From Bradyrhizobium sp. MOS002 (GTDB lineage Bacteria; Pseudomonadota; Alphaproteobacteria; Rhizobiales; Xanthobacteraceae), in contig NZ_PYFX01000009.1 of the NCBI RefSeq assembly GCF_003020115.1, positions 124,001 to 188,000 on the forward strand: a stretch of 64,000 nucleotides of DNA, in the 5' to 3' direction. The translations under genes were made by a program, and so were the position numbers. This document shows, in pieces, positions 1 to 9,000 of the stretch (positions are counted from its first letter, which is position 1; each line of letters opens with the position of its first letter). The notes under the pieces are model-generated. The model worked only from the letters and a program-made list of their open reading frames with translations, was not told the origin of the DNA and did no database searches.

Positions 1-1
1 G

Positions 2-541
2 TCGACGCTGCTGCACATTGCGGGGCTGTTGGAAGCGCCCGATTCCGGCGAGGTCTACGTCAATGGCGCGCCGACCTCGCAACTGCCCGACATCGAGCGC
101 ACCCAGCTTCGCCGCACCGACATCGGCTTCGTCTACCAGTCGCACCGGCTGCTGCCGGAGTTCTCGGCGCTGGAGAACGTCATGCTGCCGCAGATGATCC
201 GCGGCCTCAAGAAGTCCGAGAGCGTCAAGCGCGCCAAGGATATCCTGGGCTATCTCGGCCTCGGCGAGCGCATCACGCACCGTCCGTCCGAGCTGTCCGG
301 CGGCGAGCAGCAGCGCGTCGCGATCGCGCGCGCGGTGGCCAATGCTCCGCGGGTGCTGTTTGCGGACGAGCCGACCGGCAATCTCGATCCGCACACCGCG
401 GACCACGTCTTCCAGGCCCTGATGCAGCTCGTGAAGGCGACCAAGGTCTCCATGCTGATCGCGACCCACAACATGGAACTCGCCGGCCGCATGGACCGCC
501 GCGTGTCGCTGTCGAACGGGCAAGTGATCGAACTCGAATAA
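2..541 (+). CDS. lolD: LolD, lipoprotein-release ABC transporter ATPase (5' truncated by window)
   Basis: Cytoplasmic ATPase of the LolCDE complex, which extracts outer-membrane lipoproteins from the inner membrane and passes them to LolA. The window opens inside the Walker A loop (first residues S-T-L-L), so about 179 C-terminal residues are visible. The signature LSGGEQQRVAIARA, Walker B LFADEPTGNLD and the H-loop IATHN are all intact, and the length after Walker A fits the family. In many alphaproteobacteria lolC-lolD is followed directly by dnaE; here dnaE lies about 13 kb downstream. Another MacB/FtsE-type ATPase is possible from the fragment alone, but the backbone context favours LolD. 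Confidence 0.88.
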   Translation, partial: STLLHIAGLLEAPDSGEVYVNGAPTSQLPDIERTQLRRTDIGFVYQSHRLLPEFSALENVMLPQMIRGLKKSESVKRAKDILGYLGLGERITHRPSELSGGEQQRVAIARAVANAPRVLFADEPTGNLDPHTADHVFQALMQLVKATKVSMLIATHNMELAGRMDRRVSLSNGQVIELE

Positions 542-594
542 AAACCGCGAAAACAACCCCATGCACAGTAGCCAAGTGCTTGGCCGGACTGACG

Positions 595-619
595 AAAAAA
601 ACGCGCTCCCCGGGGCGCT
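595..619 (-). terminator. Rho-independent terminator of the dehydrogenase gene
   Basis: Read on the minus strand, a GC-rich hairpin (GCGCCCCGGGGAGCGC with a bulged A) begins at the stop codon of the dehydrogenase and is followed by seven T (595-601 are A on the plus strand). It would end leftward transcription and insulate lolD from the convergent gene. Confidence 0.7.
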
Positions 620-1698
620 TAAGGCCGGATCACCGTCAATTTGAACGGCCCGCCATTGGCGGCGGCATGGTCCACCGCCTCATTGGCGTGGTCGAGGTCG
701 AACGCGGTGGCCTCATACTCCTCCAGCCTGAGCAGTCCCGCGCGCACCAGCGCGATCAGGCGGCCTGCGGCATCCGGCGGATACATCCAGACGCCGTGGA
801 TGCTGATGCAGTTGCGCATGATCCAGGGGTAAGGCAGCTCGAGGCCTGCGCCGCCGGCCATGCCGACGCCGCCCATCAGCACGACGCGGCCGTAGGCGCG
901 CACCGTCATGATCGCCGCGCGCACGACGGTCGTGCTCACCGAGGGCGGCATGATGTCGAGCACGCAGTCGATCGGTCCGGGCGCAGCGCGCTTCATGCGC
1001 TCGCGGTCGTCGTCTTCGTTGCCGGTGAGTTTGACCGGCTTCACGCGGTCACCAAAACGCCGGACCAAGTCGGCCAAAATCTCGTCGTTGCGGCCGGGGG
1101 CGACCACGCAGGCGGCGCCCATCGCGAGCGCGACCGAGACGGCTGCGCTGCCGAAATTGCCGGTGGCGCCGCTCACCAGCACGGTTTCGCCGGGCTGAAG
1201 GTTAGCGGCAAGGAAACCGCCATAGGGCACCAGCAGCGTCCCCAGCGCGCACCATCGCGTGGCGTCCTCCGGCGTGATCGTGCCGAGCCGTTTGACGTTC
1301 TCCGTCGGCACCCGCATCTGCTCGGCAAACGAGCCGTGGCGAAAATGCTGTTGCAGGCGCATGCCGCCCGCACCGGCGGCAGTGAGTCCTTGCAGGGCAA
1401 TGTCGGGCGAAACGACATCATCGCGCGAACGCACCGTCGGGTCGCAGAACACCCAGTCGCCAACGCTGAGCTTCGTCGCGTCCGGGCCGATGGCGCGCAC
1501 CCGGCCGATGCCGCCGGGCCCCGGGATGATCGGCAGCTCGAGCGCATAGTTGCGCGTGCCGCTGAAGACCTCGTTCATGTAGGACAGCACGCGCGTGGCG
1601 GCGATATCGACGACCACCTCGCCGGTCCCGAGCACCGGTTCGGGTGCGTCCTCGATGACGAGCGGAGATCCCAGGGATTTGAGTATGGCGGCTTTCAT
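619..1698 (-). CDS. MDR-family alcohol dehydrogenase / quinone-oxidoreductase-like protein
   Basis: A 359-residue medium-chain dehydrogenase/reductase. A GroES-like N-terminal domain (about 1-130) precedes a Rossmann domain with the nucleotide-binding motif SGATGNFGSAAV near residues 180-190. The Cys/His catalytic zinc signature (GHE) is absent, so it is probably a zinc-independent NAD(P)H-dependent oxidoreductase. The substrate cannot be read from the sequence. It is divergent from the HTH regulator at 1807 and shares a 108-nt intergenic region with an inverted repeat, so it is a likely target of that regulator. The start ATG at 1698 gives a full-length N-terminus (MKAAIL is typical of the family). 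Confidence 0.85.
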   Translation of the reverse strand: MKAAILKSLGSPLVIEDAPEPVLGTGEVVVDIAATRVLSYMNEVFSGTRNYALELPIIPGPGGIGRVRAIGPDATKLSVGDWVFCDPTVRSRDDVVSPDIALQGLTAAGAGGMRLQQHFRHGSFAEQMRVPTENVKRLGTITPEDATRWCALGTLLVPYGGFLAANLQPGETVLVSGATGNFGSAAVSVALAMGAACVVAPGRNDEILADLVRRFGDRVKPVKLTGNEDDDRERMKRAAPGPIDCVLDIMPPSVSTTVVRAAIMTVRAYGRVVLMGGVGMAGGAGLELPYPWIMRNCISIHGVWMYPPDAAGRLIALVRAGLLRLEEYEATAFDLDHANEAVDHAAANGGPFKLTVIRP

Positions 1699-1742
1699 TG
1701 GTGGTCACCTCATGTTCGGTGGAGCCCATATGCGCCGGCTTT

Positions 1743-1762
1743 CCAGGCCCAGGAAGGCCTGG
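1743..1762. promoter_or_regulatory. Inverted repeat in divergent promoter region (candidate operator)
   Basis: A perfect 7-nt inverted repeat, CCAGGCC / GGCCTGG, is separated by 6 nt. It lies between the divergent dehydrogenase and HTH genes. A -10-like TATTAT follows at 1764-1769, directed toward the HTH gene. The position suits an autoregulatory operator; the assignment is inference. Confidence 0.4.
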
Positions 1763-1806
1763 TATTATCCTAGTATTCCTCAGGCCCTCCATCGAGGCAC
1801 GTCACC

Positions 1807-2580
1807 ATGGCCGACCCACGCCGCGTCGAATTCGGCGACTTCCTCCGCTCCCGCCGCGAAAAGCTGTCGCCGAAGACGGTCGGGCTTCCCGCGGGCCGGC
1901 GACGCCGCACCGCGGGCCTGCGCCGCGAAGAGGTCGCGCAGCTCGCCGGCATCGGCGTCGACTGGTACATCCGCCTCGAACAGGGCCGCACCGTCAGCCC
2001 CTCGGTCACCACCGTCGACGCGCTGGCGCGTGCGCTGCGTCTCAGCAAGACCGAGCATGCGCACCTCAAGGCGCTGGCACGCGACGGCGACAGGCGCGCG
2101 TTCACGCGCGAGACCGTGCCGCCGCCAATTCGGCGGATGATCGAGAGCCTGGCGCAGCCGGCCTACATCACGGGGCGGCGCTGGGACGTGCTGGCCTGGA
2201 ACGCGGCGGCCGAGGAGATCTTCGGGTTCGGACAATTGCCCGAGCAGGACCGCAACACGCTGCTGCTGGTGCTGACGAACAAGCAGACGCGAAAGTTCTA
2301 CGGCGCGGGCTGGAGCGACGTCGCCAAGAGCATGGTCGCGATGTTTCGCGCCACCCACGACGTCTGGGCCGGCGATCCTGCCTTCACGGAATTGCTGACG
2401 CGGCTGCGCCAGGGCAGTCCGGAATTCGTCAAATGGTGGGAAGCGCACGAGATCCGCAGCACCGCCGCGGGCCTCAAGACCATGAACCATCCGACCAAGG
2501 GCGTCCTCAGGTTCGAGCACACCAGCTTTCAGGCCAATGATGATCCGGCGCTGAAGCTCGTGATCTATACGACGGTGTAA
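1807..2580 (+). CDS. XRE-family HTH regulator with MmyB-like ligand-binding domain
   Basis: A 257-residue regulator. The N-terminal helix-turn-helix (about residues 30-70, core LRREEVAQLAGIGVDWYIRLEQGR) is followed by a C-terminal MmyB-like PAS-type domain (about 105-250; the conserved RRWDVLAWNAAAE and the aromatic FVKWWEAHEIR segments are visible). Actinobacterial MmyB-domain regulators bind fatty-acid-like ligands. Proteobacterial members usually control an adjacent, divergent oxidoreductase, which is the arrangement here. It ends 24 nt before the convergent MocR-type gene. Confidence 0.88.
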   Translation: MADPRRVEFGDFLRSRREKLSPKTVGLPAGRRRRTAGLRREEVAQLAGIGVDWYIRLEQGRTVSPSVTTVDALARALRLSKTEHAHLKALARDGDRRAFTRETVPPPIRRMIESLAQPAYITGRRWDVLAWNAAAEEIFGFGQLPEQDRNTLLLVLTNKQTRKFYGAGWSDVAKSMVAMFRATHDVWAGDPAFTELLTRLRQGSPEFVKWWEAHEIRSTAAGLKTMNHPTKGVLRFEHTSFQANDDPALKLVIYTTV

Positions 2581-2604
2581 ACCGAAGCATAGGGCCCAAG
2601 CTCG

Positions 2605-4023
2605 TCACATATGACGATCGATGATCTGAAGCAGCCGGTCGCAGGACGCCTCGATCCTCTTGTGGGGAGATGTGGCGACGCCCAGCAACAGGCCGGATCG
2701 CGCCGAGGCCGCGGACGCATGCCATAGCGACAGGGGCGTGGGCGCCAATCCAAACGATGCCGCTTCCCTCGCGATCGCGACGTCGGAGGTTCCGTCCGGC
2801 AGGCGCAGGACCGCGGCCAATCCGGCGATCGCAACGTCCTTCGCAACGTCATTGGCGCGTGCCTTCAGGTATTTCAGCAGCGCATCGCCTTGCGCGGCAT
2901 AGGCCCGCTTCGTGCGTCGAAGATGCCGTAGATAGTGGCCCTCGCGGATGAATTCGGCGGTTGCGAGCTGTACGGAGGGCCCGGGCGCGGGGGCGAGGCA
3001 TGCCGCAACCTCGGCAAAACGGGAAGCCAGAGGAGCGGGTGCCACCACGAATCCCAGCCGCAAGGCAGGGGTCAGTGTCTTGCTGAAGGACCCGATGTGA
3101 ATGACGCGCCCGAAACGATCGAGAGAGGCGAGCGCCGGTGTGGCCCGGCCCCTCAGCTGAAGCTCGCTCAGATAGTCGTCCTCGATCACCCACACCCGTG
3201 CCTGAGCTGCCCAGTCGAGAAGACGTGAACGTCTTGCCAGCGACAATGTGGAACCAAGCGGTGCCTGCTGTCCCGGGGTCACGACGACCAATGCAGCATC
3301 AGGAGCGTGTTTCAGGCCGTAACCGACGTCAATGCCGTCCGCGTCGACCGGGATCGGCGTGATCGACAACCTTGCAAGCTCAAGGCCGTGCCTTGTGAAG
3401 GGGAAGCCCGGGTCTTCCATCCAGACCTTTTTCTGCTCGAGGCCGAGAACCCGAAGTGTCAGTCCGAGCCCGCCGCTGAAGCCGCCGGTGACGATGATCT
3501 GCGACGGCGCACATTCGATCCCCCGCGCCAGCGCGAGATACGCAGCGATGTCGCGCCTCAATTCCAGCTCGCCGCGGGGATCCCGGTAGATGGCCGGTGC
3601 GGTGGTTTCCGCGCGCACCGCGCGTGTGCGCATTCTCGCGAACAGCTTGGCAGGAAAGGTCTCGTGAGCGGGCACACCCATCTGGAAAACGGCCGGTCCG
3701 GCAGTGAGCTCCTGGTACATCTCCATGAACGAGCCGGGGTGGGGAGATGCTTCCTGCCGAGGGGTAACAGCGGGTCGATCCGCGACGTGCGTTCCGGTCG
3801 CGCGCGACGCGACGATCAGTTGCGCGGAGGAAAGCTTTTCGTAAGCCGAACGCACGGTGCCGCGCGCGACACCCAGCTGAGCCGCCAGATCCTGCCAGGA
3901 GGGCAGACGAGCTCCCGGCGCCAGCACGCCGCTCTCGATGGCAGCTCCGATACCTCTGCGGATTTGTTCCGCCAATGGCGTCTTCGCAGATCGATCGAGC
4001 TCCAGCCGCAGCGGTTTGATCAT
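2605..4023 (-). CDS. MocR/PdxR-type regulator (GntR wHTH fused to aminotransferase fold)
   Basis: A 472-residue chimeric regulator. A GntR winged helix (about residues 10-75, with LAAQLGVARGTVRSAYEKL) is joined to a fold-type I aminotransferase domain (about 110-470). The PLP-binding lysine is visible in IGSFSKTLTPALRLGF. These proteins use PLP as ligand or cofactor and usually control a divergent gene. I chose ATG 4023 (MIKPLRLELD) over the upstream in-frame start at 4086, because the extra 21 residues are not family-like and would run into the T-tract-rich promoter. The divergent neighbour is the AhpD-like gene at 4148, a probable target. Confidence 0.87.
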   Translation of the reverse strand: MIKPLRLELDRSAKTPLAEQIRRGIGAAIESGVLAPGARLPSWQDLAAQLGVARGTVRSAYEKLSSAQLIVASRATGTHVADRPAVTPRQEASPHPGSFMEMYQELTAGPAVFQMGVPAHETFPAKLFARMRTRAVRAETTAPAIYRDPRGELELRRDIAAYLALARGIECAPSQIIVTGGFSGGLGLTLRVLGLEQKKVWMEDPGFPFTRHGLELARLSITPIPVDADGIDVGYGLKHAPDAALVVVTPGQQAPLGSTLSLARRSRLLDWAAQARVWVIEDDYLSELQLRGRATPALASLDRFGRVIHIGSFSKTLTPALRLGFVVAPAPLASRFAEVAACLAPAPGPSVQLATAEFIREGHYLRHLRRTKRAYAAQGDALLKYLKARANDVAKDVAIAGLAAVLRLPDGTSDVAIAREAASFGLAPTPLSLWHASAASARSGLLLGVATSPHKRIEASCDRLLQIIDRHM

Positions 4024-4040
4024 GGCTCCGTGGTACACGA

Positions 4041-4066
4041 TTTTTGTCCATTTTTGGTGCTTTTTT
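4041..4066. promoter_or_regulatory. Phased T-tracts in the MocR/AhpD divergent promoter
   Basis: Three T runs begin at 4041, 4051 and 4061 (5, 5 and 6 T), spaced by exactly one helical turn. Phased A/T tracts give intrinsic DNA curvature. They lie just upstream of the MocR-type start codon, in the 124-nt divergent region, where MocR proteins commonly bind separated half-sites that need bent DNA. Confidence 0.5.
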
Positions 4067-4147
4067 GTAGACCAGCGCGGAGACATTTATCGGACAAGGA
4101 AAGCACCCGGCGACAGCCGCCGAACAGAACGATCATGGAGAATGAAA

Positions 4148-4609
4148 ATGGCTAAGCGTCTCGATTACGATCGCATCGCACCCGCAGGCATGAAAGCGCT
4201 CGGCGGCGTTTACGGCTATGTCATGCAGAGCAATCTTCCTGCAACGCTCGTCACCCTGGTTTACCTGCGCATTTCGCAGATCAACAATTGCGCCTACTGC
4301 CTCGACATGCACACGCGCGATCTGCTGAAGAGCGGACAGAAGATCGAAAAGATCGCGCTGGTGCAGGCCTGGGCGGAAGGCGGTCATCTCTTCGACGAGC
4401 GGGAGCGTGCCGCCCTCGCATGGGCCGAAACGGTGACGCGTGTGGCTGAAACCGGCATCCCGGATCAAGCTTACGAGGCTGCCCGCGGCGTATTTGAGGA
4501 GCGGGAGCTCGTCGATCTCACCATCGCGATCGGCCTGATGAATGCGTATAATCGCATGGCAATCAGCTTCCGAAATGCGCCACAGGCCACGAAGCAGATG
4601 GCGGCCTGA
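4148..4609 (+). CDS. AhpD-like carboxymuconolactone decarboxylase-family protein
   Basis: A 153-residue alpha-helical protein of the CMD/AhpD superfamily. The redox motif is NNCAYCLDMH, with Cys48, Cys51 and His55 from the chosen start, as in alkylhydroperoxidase AhpD-like disulfide reductases. The start is decided by the ribosome binding site: GGAG at 4137-4140 is 7 nt before ATG 4148 but only 1 nt before ATG 4142. It is divergent from the MocR-type regulator and 88 nt upstream of the HD-domain gene, with which it may be co-transcribed. Peroxide or organic-hydroperoxide reduction is a family-level inference. Confidence 0.85.
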   Translation: MAKRLDYDRIAPAGMKALGGVYGYVMQSNLPATLVTLVYLRISQINNCAYCLDMHTRDLLKSGQKIEKIALVQAWAEGGHLFDERERAALAWAETVTRVAETGIPDQAYEAARGVFEERELVDLTIAIGLMNAYNRMAISFRNAPQATKQMAA

Positions 4610-4697
4610 CCGTAATCCAGACGGCGGAGGATAAACACATGCCTTCGACTGCGAAGGCATGTCCTGAGATCTCAGCGATGCAAGGCAGGAGCTTGAA

Positions 4698-5336
4698 ATG
4701 ACCATCGCAATTTCCGGCGTGAAGATTCCCGACAGCAAGATCGCACGGGAGGCCGCCGAGCTGGTGCGCCAGTACGAAAACGACATGTTGTTCAACCACT
4801 CGGTCCGCGTCTTTGTGTTCGGCGCGATCAAGGGACACCGGCAAAATCTAAAATTCGATTCCGAGCTGCTCTACATCGCGGCGCTGTTCCACGATCTCGG
4901 GCTCGTCGACCATTACCACACGCAGACCAAGCGGTTCGAAGTTGATGGCGCCGATGCCGCCCGCGAATTTCTGAGGGGGCACGGCATTGACGAGCCAAAA
5001 GCCGATCTGGTTTGGGAGGCGATCGCGTTACATACGACGCCTGGAATTCCACAATACATGCGGCCGGAAATAGCTCTCACGAATGCGGGTGTGTTGGTCG
5101 ATGTCGTTGGGATTGGCTATGATGAATACACGCCAGAGCAGCGCGATCAGGTCACCACCGCATTTCCGCGCGGTGATTTCAAGAACGACTTCCTTCAGAT
5201 ACAAACCTGTTCGGCCTTGAAGAAGCCGCAGACCACGTTCGGCACGGTCAATTTCGATTACATCGAAGATCACGATCCCATGTTTCACAAGCCGAATGCG
5301 TGCACGCGCATCCGCAACACGCCCTGGAAGAGCTGA
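4698..5336 (+). CDS. HD-domain phosphohydrolase-fold protein (cyanamide hydratase-like)
   Basis: A 212-residue metal-dependent HD-domain protein. His34 (FNHSVRV) and the doublet His65-Asp66 (ALFHDLGL), followed by a later His in IALHTTP, make up the metal site. The overall pattern (FNHSVRVF, HDLGLVDH, RFEVDGADAAREFL) resembles the fungal urea/cyanamide hydratase subgroup rather than ppGpp hydrolases. The true substrate is unknown; a nitrile or cyanamide-type hydration is only suggested by similarity of pattern. It sits immediately downstream of the AhpD-like gene, giving a small MocR-AhpD-HD module. Confidence 0.78.
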   Translation: MTIAISGVKIPDSKIAREAAELVRQYENDMLFNHSVRVFVFGAIKGHRQNLKFDSELLYIAALFHDLGLVDHYHTQTKRFEVDGADAAREFLRGHGIDEPKADLVWEAIALHTTPGIPQYMRPEIALTNAGVLVDVVGIGYDEYTPEQRDQVTTAFPRGDFKNDFLQIQTCSALKKPQTTFGTVNFDYIEDHDPMFHKPNACTRIRNTPWKS

Positions 5337-5496
5337 GCCCCTCGGCGCGGTGTTCGAGTTTTGCGTCGTTGGACTTATGGCGACGGTGCGGCCGAGGGCG
5401 TTAAGCTGGTGTTCGGCCGTGGAATGGCCGGCCAAGGGCTTTTCGGAGCCGGCGTCGCCGCCGCGCATGACGCCGCAAGCTGCGGCCACACCGACG

Positions 5497-5757
5497 TCAG
5501 GCCGACAAGTCGATGTCGAATTCCGTGATGTCCGCCTTGTCGTCCGGTGACAGCGTGATTTCGCGACATGGAGGGAGCGGGACGCCAGTATTGCTTTGAG
5601 CACGGTCGCAGCCCGGTCCGCATGCGTCGGGTGGTCCGTTGGCAAGATAGATCGTTAGCCTGGACGCAAATCCAGTCTTCTCGGCCGGCGTCCCTTCGGC
5701 ATGCAATGCGCCGGGAAGCAACAGCGAGGCCAGGACAAGCAGACTACGGGCGAGCAT
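5497..5757 (-). pseudogene. Small secreted ORF, probably a truncated remnant
   Basis: An 86-codon frame starting with a convincing signal peptide (LLVLASLLLPGALHA, cleavage after AHA) and then ASRLTIYLANGPPDACGPGC. From memory, that stretch resembles the N-terminus of longer rhizobial periplasmic proteins with a CGPGCDRWIA motif. After that point the sequence becomes low-content (GVPLPPCREITL) and ends early. The neighbouring minus-strand frames at 5340-5620 carry more possible coding fragments. I read it as the 5' end of a decayed gene; an intact small secreted protein is the alternative. Confidence 0.4.
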
Positions 5758-6085
5758 GAAACGACGGCGACCACGCGCGGTGAAAAGCAGATATCGATGT
5801 TACACGGCGATCCGCGCTGCCACAACTTGCGGTGGCGCGTCCGCGCCGGTCTGTCCGCGAGGTCTGGATTGGCAACGGGCGGCCAGGTGGGAGCAGGCAG
5901 AACGGCAATCTCCCAAGGGACGGTGATGACGGGAACCTAAATGCCATCATGTGGTTATCGCGCAGACATTTGTGCCACCTGCCTGCATCACTCACAGGGT
6001 CAGGCGGGCTCACGTCGAAGCGAGCAGCAGCGGGACGATCACAAATAGCTCGTCGTGGAGCTAGGGAAGTGGCAGGGGAAGACCA
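5758..6085. other. Gene-free leader region of the hybrid kinase
   Basis: About 330 nt between the remnant and the kinase start. I see no convincing gene, terminator or repeat. It should carry the kinase promoter, but no clear -35/-10 pair stands out. A purine-rich AGTGGCAGGGGAAG stretch just before ATG 6086 can act as ribosome binding site. Confidence 0.4.
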
Positions 6086-9000
6086 ATGACGACAGCGACC
6101 GGGGTCCGCTCGGCCGATCGCAACTCCGTCTTAGCTACGCTCGGCGACTACATCCGAGAGATCAACAATCCGGACGATCTCGCCTATGCGGCGGCAGAGC
6201 TGCTCGGCCGCAGCCTGAACGTCAGCAGGGCAGGCTACGGCACGGTCGACACCTCAGCCGAGACCATCACCATTGTCCGCGACTGGAACGCACCGGGCAT
6301 CCTGAGCCTCGCAGGCGTGCTGCGCTTCCGCGACTATGGCAGCTACATCGAAGACCTCAAGCGGGGCGAGACCGTCATCTGTGCCGATGCGGAAAAAGAC
6401 CCTCGCGTCGGCGATCGTGCCGAGGCTCTCGAGGCGATCTCTGCGCGCGCGCTCGTCAACATGCCGATCTCCGAACCCGACGGGGTCGTAGCGCTGCTGT
6501 ATCTGAACAATGCCAGGCCGCGCGAATGGAGCCCCGATGAGCTGGAGCTTATCCGCGACGTTGCCGAGCGCACGCGCACGGCCGTCGAGCGCCGGCGTGC
6601 GGAGACGGCTGTGCGGGAGAACGAAGCCCGGCTGCTTTTCCTGGACACACTCAACAAGGAGACGGCCAAGACCCGTGATGCCGACGGCGTGATGGCGGTA
6701 ACGACCAGGATGCTTGGCGAGCATCTCGACGTATCGAGCTGCGCCTATGCCGATATGGATCCTGACCAGGACGGCTTCACCATCCGCGGGGATTGGGCGG
6801 CGCCGGGCGCGGTGCATATCCTTGGCCACTACAGTCTGGCTGACTTCGGCAAGAAGGCGGTGCGAGAGCTCGGCGCCGGCAGGCCCCTCATCATCAACGA
6901 CAATCTGAAGGAGCTCGCGCCTGAGGAAGCCGCAACTTTCCAGAACATCGGGATAGGTTCGACGATTTGCATGCCCTTGGTCAAAGAAGGGCAACTCACC
7001 GCCTTGATGGCGATTCATCACCGGGGCCCGCACCAGTGGACGCCGCGGGAGCTCGCCTTGCTCTCCGAGGTGACCGAGCGATCATGGGCCCACATCGAGC
7101 GCGTCCGATCGGAGCAGGCAGCGCGGGAGGCTGCGGAACGACTGACGCTTGCGAACAACGCCGCTGGTATCGGCACCTGGGACTACGACCCGGTCAACAA
7201 CGTTCTTCGATGGGACAGGCGCTGCAAGGAGGTGTTCGGTTTACCGCCGGACGCCGAAGTCAGCTATGAAGGGTCGTTCCTGAAGGGCCTTCATCCCGAG
7301 GACAGGCAGCGCGCCCACGAGGCTGTGTCCGCAGCGCTGACGCCGCACACGCCGGCAAACTACAATATGGAATACCGAACCATCGGCATCGAGGATGGGG
7401 TCGAACGCTGGATCGCCGCGACCGGTCAAGCCATCTTTGCCAACGGCCAGGCCGTTCGGTTCATCGGGACGGTTCTGGATATCACCGCGCAAAAGAAAAC
7501 CGAGCGTCATCTCAGAATACTGAATGATACCGGGGCTTCGGTCTCTCGCGAACGCGACCTCGAGACAATCGTCCAGATCGTGACGGATGCCGGCGTCGGA
7601 CTGACGGGTGCTCAGTTCGGCGCCTTTTTCTACAATGTTCTGGCGCCGGATGGCGGCAGCTACATGCTGTATTCGCTGTCCGGTGTGCCGCGATCCGCGT
7701 TTGAAAACTTCCCGATGCCCCGCAACACCGCCGTCTTTGGCCCGACCTTCGAGGGCTCTGGCGTGGTGAGGTCCGACGACATCCTGCAGGACCCCCGCTA
7801 TGGCAAGAACGCGCCGCGGAAAGGCATGCCCGAGGGCCATCTTCCGGTCCGATCCTACCTGGCGGTCCCCGTGATCTCGCGAACCGGCGAAGTCCTCGGC
7901 GGACTTTTCTTCGGTCACGCCGAGACGGGTAAATTCCAGGCCGAGCATGAGGCCGCCTTGCTTGGTATTGCCGGCCATGCCGCCACCGCTATCGACAACG
8001 CCCAGCTCTTGACCCGGCTCGAGGCCCTCAATGCCGGATTGGAGCAACGTGTTGCCGACGAAATCGCCGAGCGCATGAAAGCCGAAGAGCAGCTCCGGCA
8101 ATCCCAGAAGATGGAAGCCGTCGGGCAATTGACCGGAGGTATTGCCCACGACTTCAACAATATGCTGGCCGTGATTCTCGGCAGCTTGAACCTTGCCAAG
8201 CGGCGGCTCGGCAGGGGAGAGGTCAGCATAGACCGCTTCATCGAGGGCGCCATCGACGGTGCAAATCGCGCCGCCACGTTGACGCAGAGGCTGCTCGCGT
8301 TCTCGCGTCAACAACCGCTCGCCCCGGAGGTCGTGGACATCAACAAGATGGTCGGCGGGATGAGCGAGCTGCTCGAGCGGTCGCTGGGCGAGCTTATCCG
8401 CCTCGAGACGGTGCTGGCGGCTGGCCTCTGGCGGGTCAAGGCAGACCCGGCCCAGCTCGAAAGCGCCGTGATCAATCTCGCGGTCAATGCGCGCGATGCC
8501 ATGCCGAAGGGCGGCAGGCTGACGATAGAAACCAGCAACGCCTCGATAGACCGAAAGTATGCGCGCGAGTATGCACTCGCACCCGGGCAGTACGTTCTCG
8601 TGGCCGTGACGGACAACGGCATCGGAATTCCGGCCGATGTGCTCGGCAAGGTGTTCGATCCGTTTTTCACGACCAAGGTCGTGGGCAAGGGCACCGGCCT
8701 CGGTCTCAGTCAGGTCTACGGTTTCGTGCGGCAATCGGGCGGCCATGTCAAAATCTACTCGGAAGTCGACGTTGGCACGACCGTGAAGATCTACCTTCCA
8801 CGCTTCGCCGGCGATGAGGCGGGCTCGGACCTGTCGCAGCAAGAGATACCCCCCGGTGCGAGCCATCAGAACGAAACCATTCTCGTCGTGGAAGACGACG
8901 AGCGCGTCCGCAGCATGTCCTCCGAAAGCCTGCGCGAACTTGGCTACACTGTCATCGAGGCAGCCAGCGCCAAAGAAGCGATCAGGACGATCGATAATGG

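Noticed and set aside
580..1773. A 397-codon frame on the plus strand over the dehydrogenase gene
   Set aside because: His/Arg/Ala-rich and mirrors the codon positions of the true minus-strand gene; no recognisable motif.
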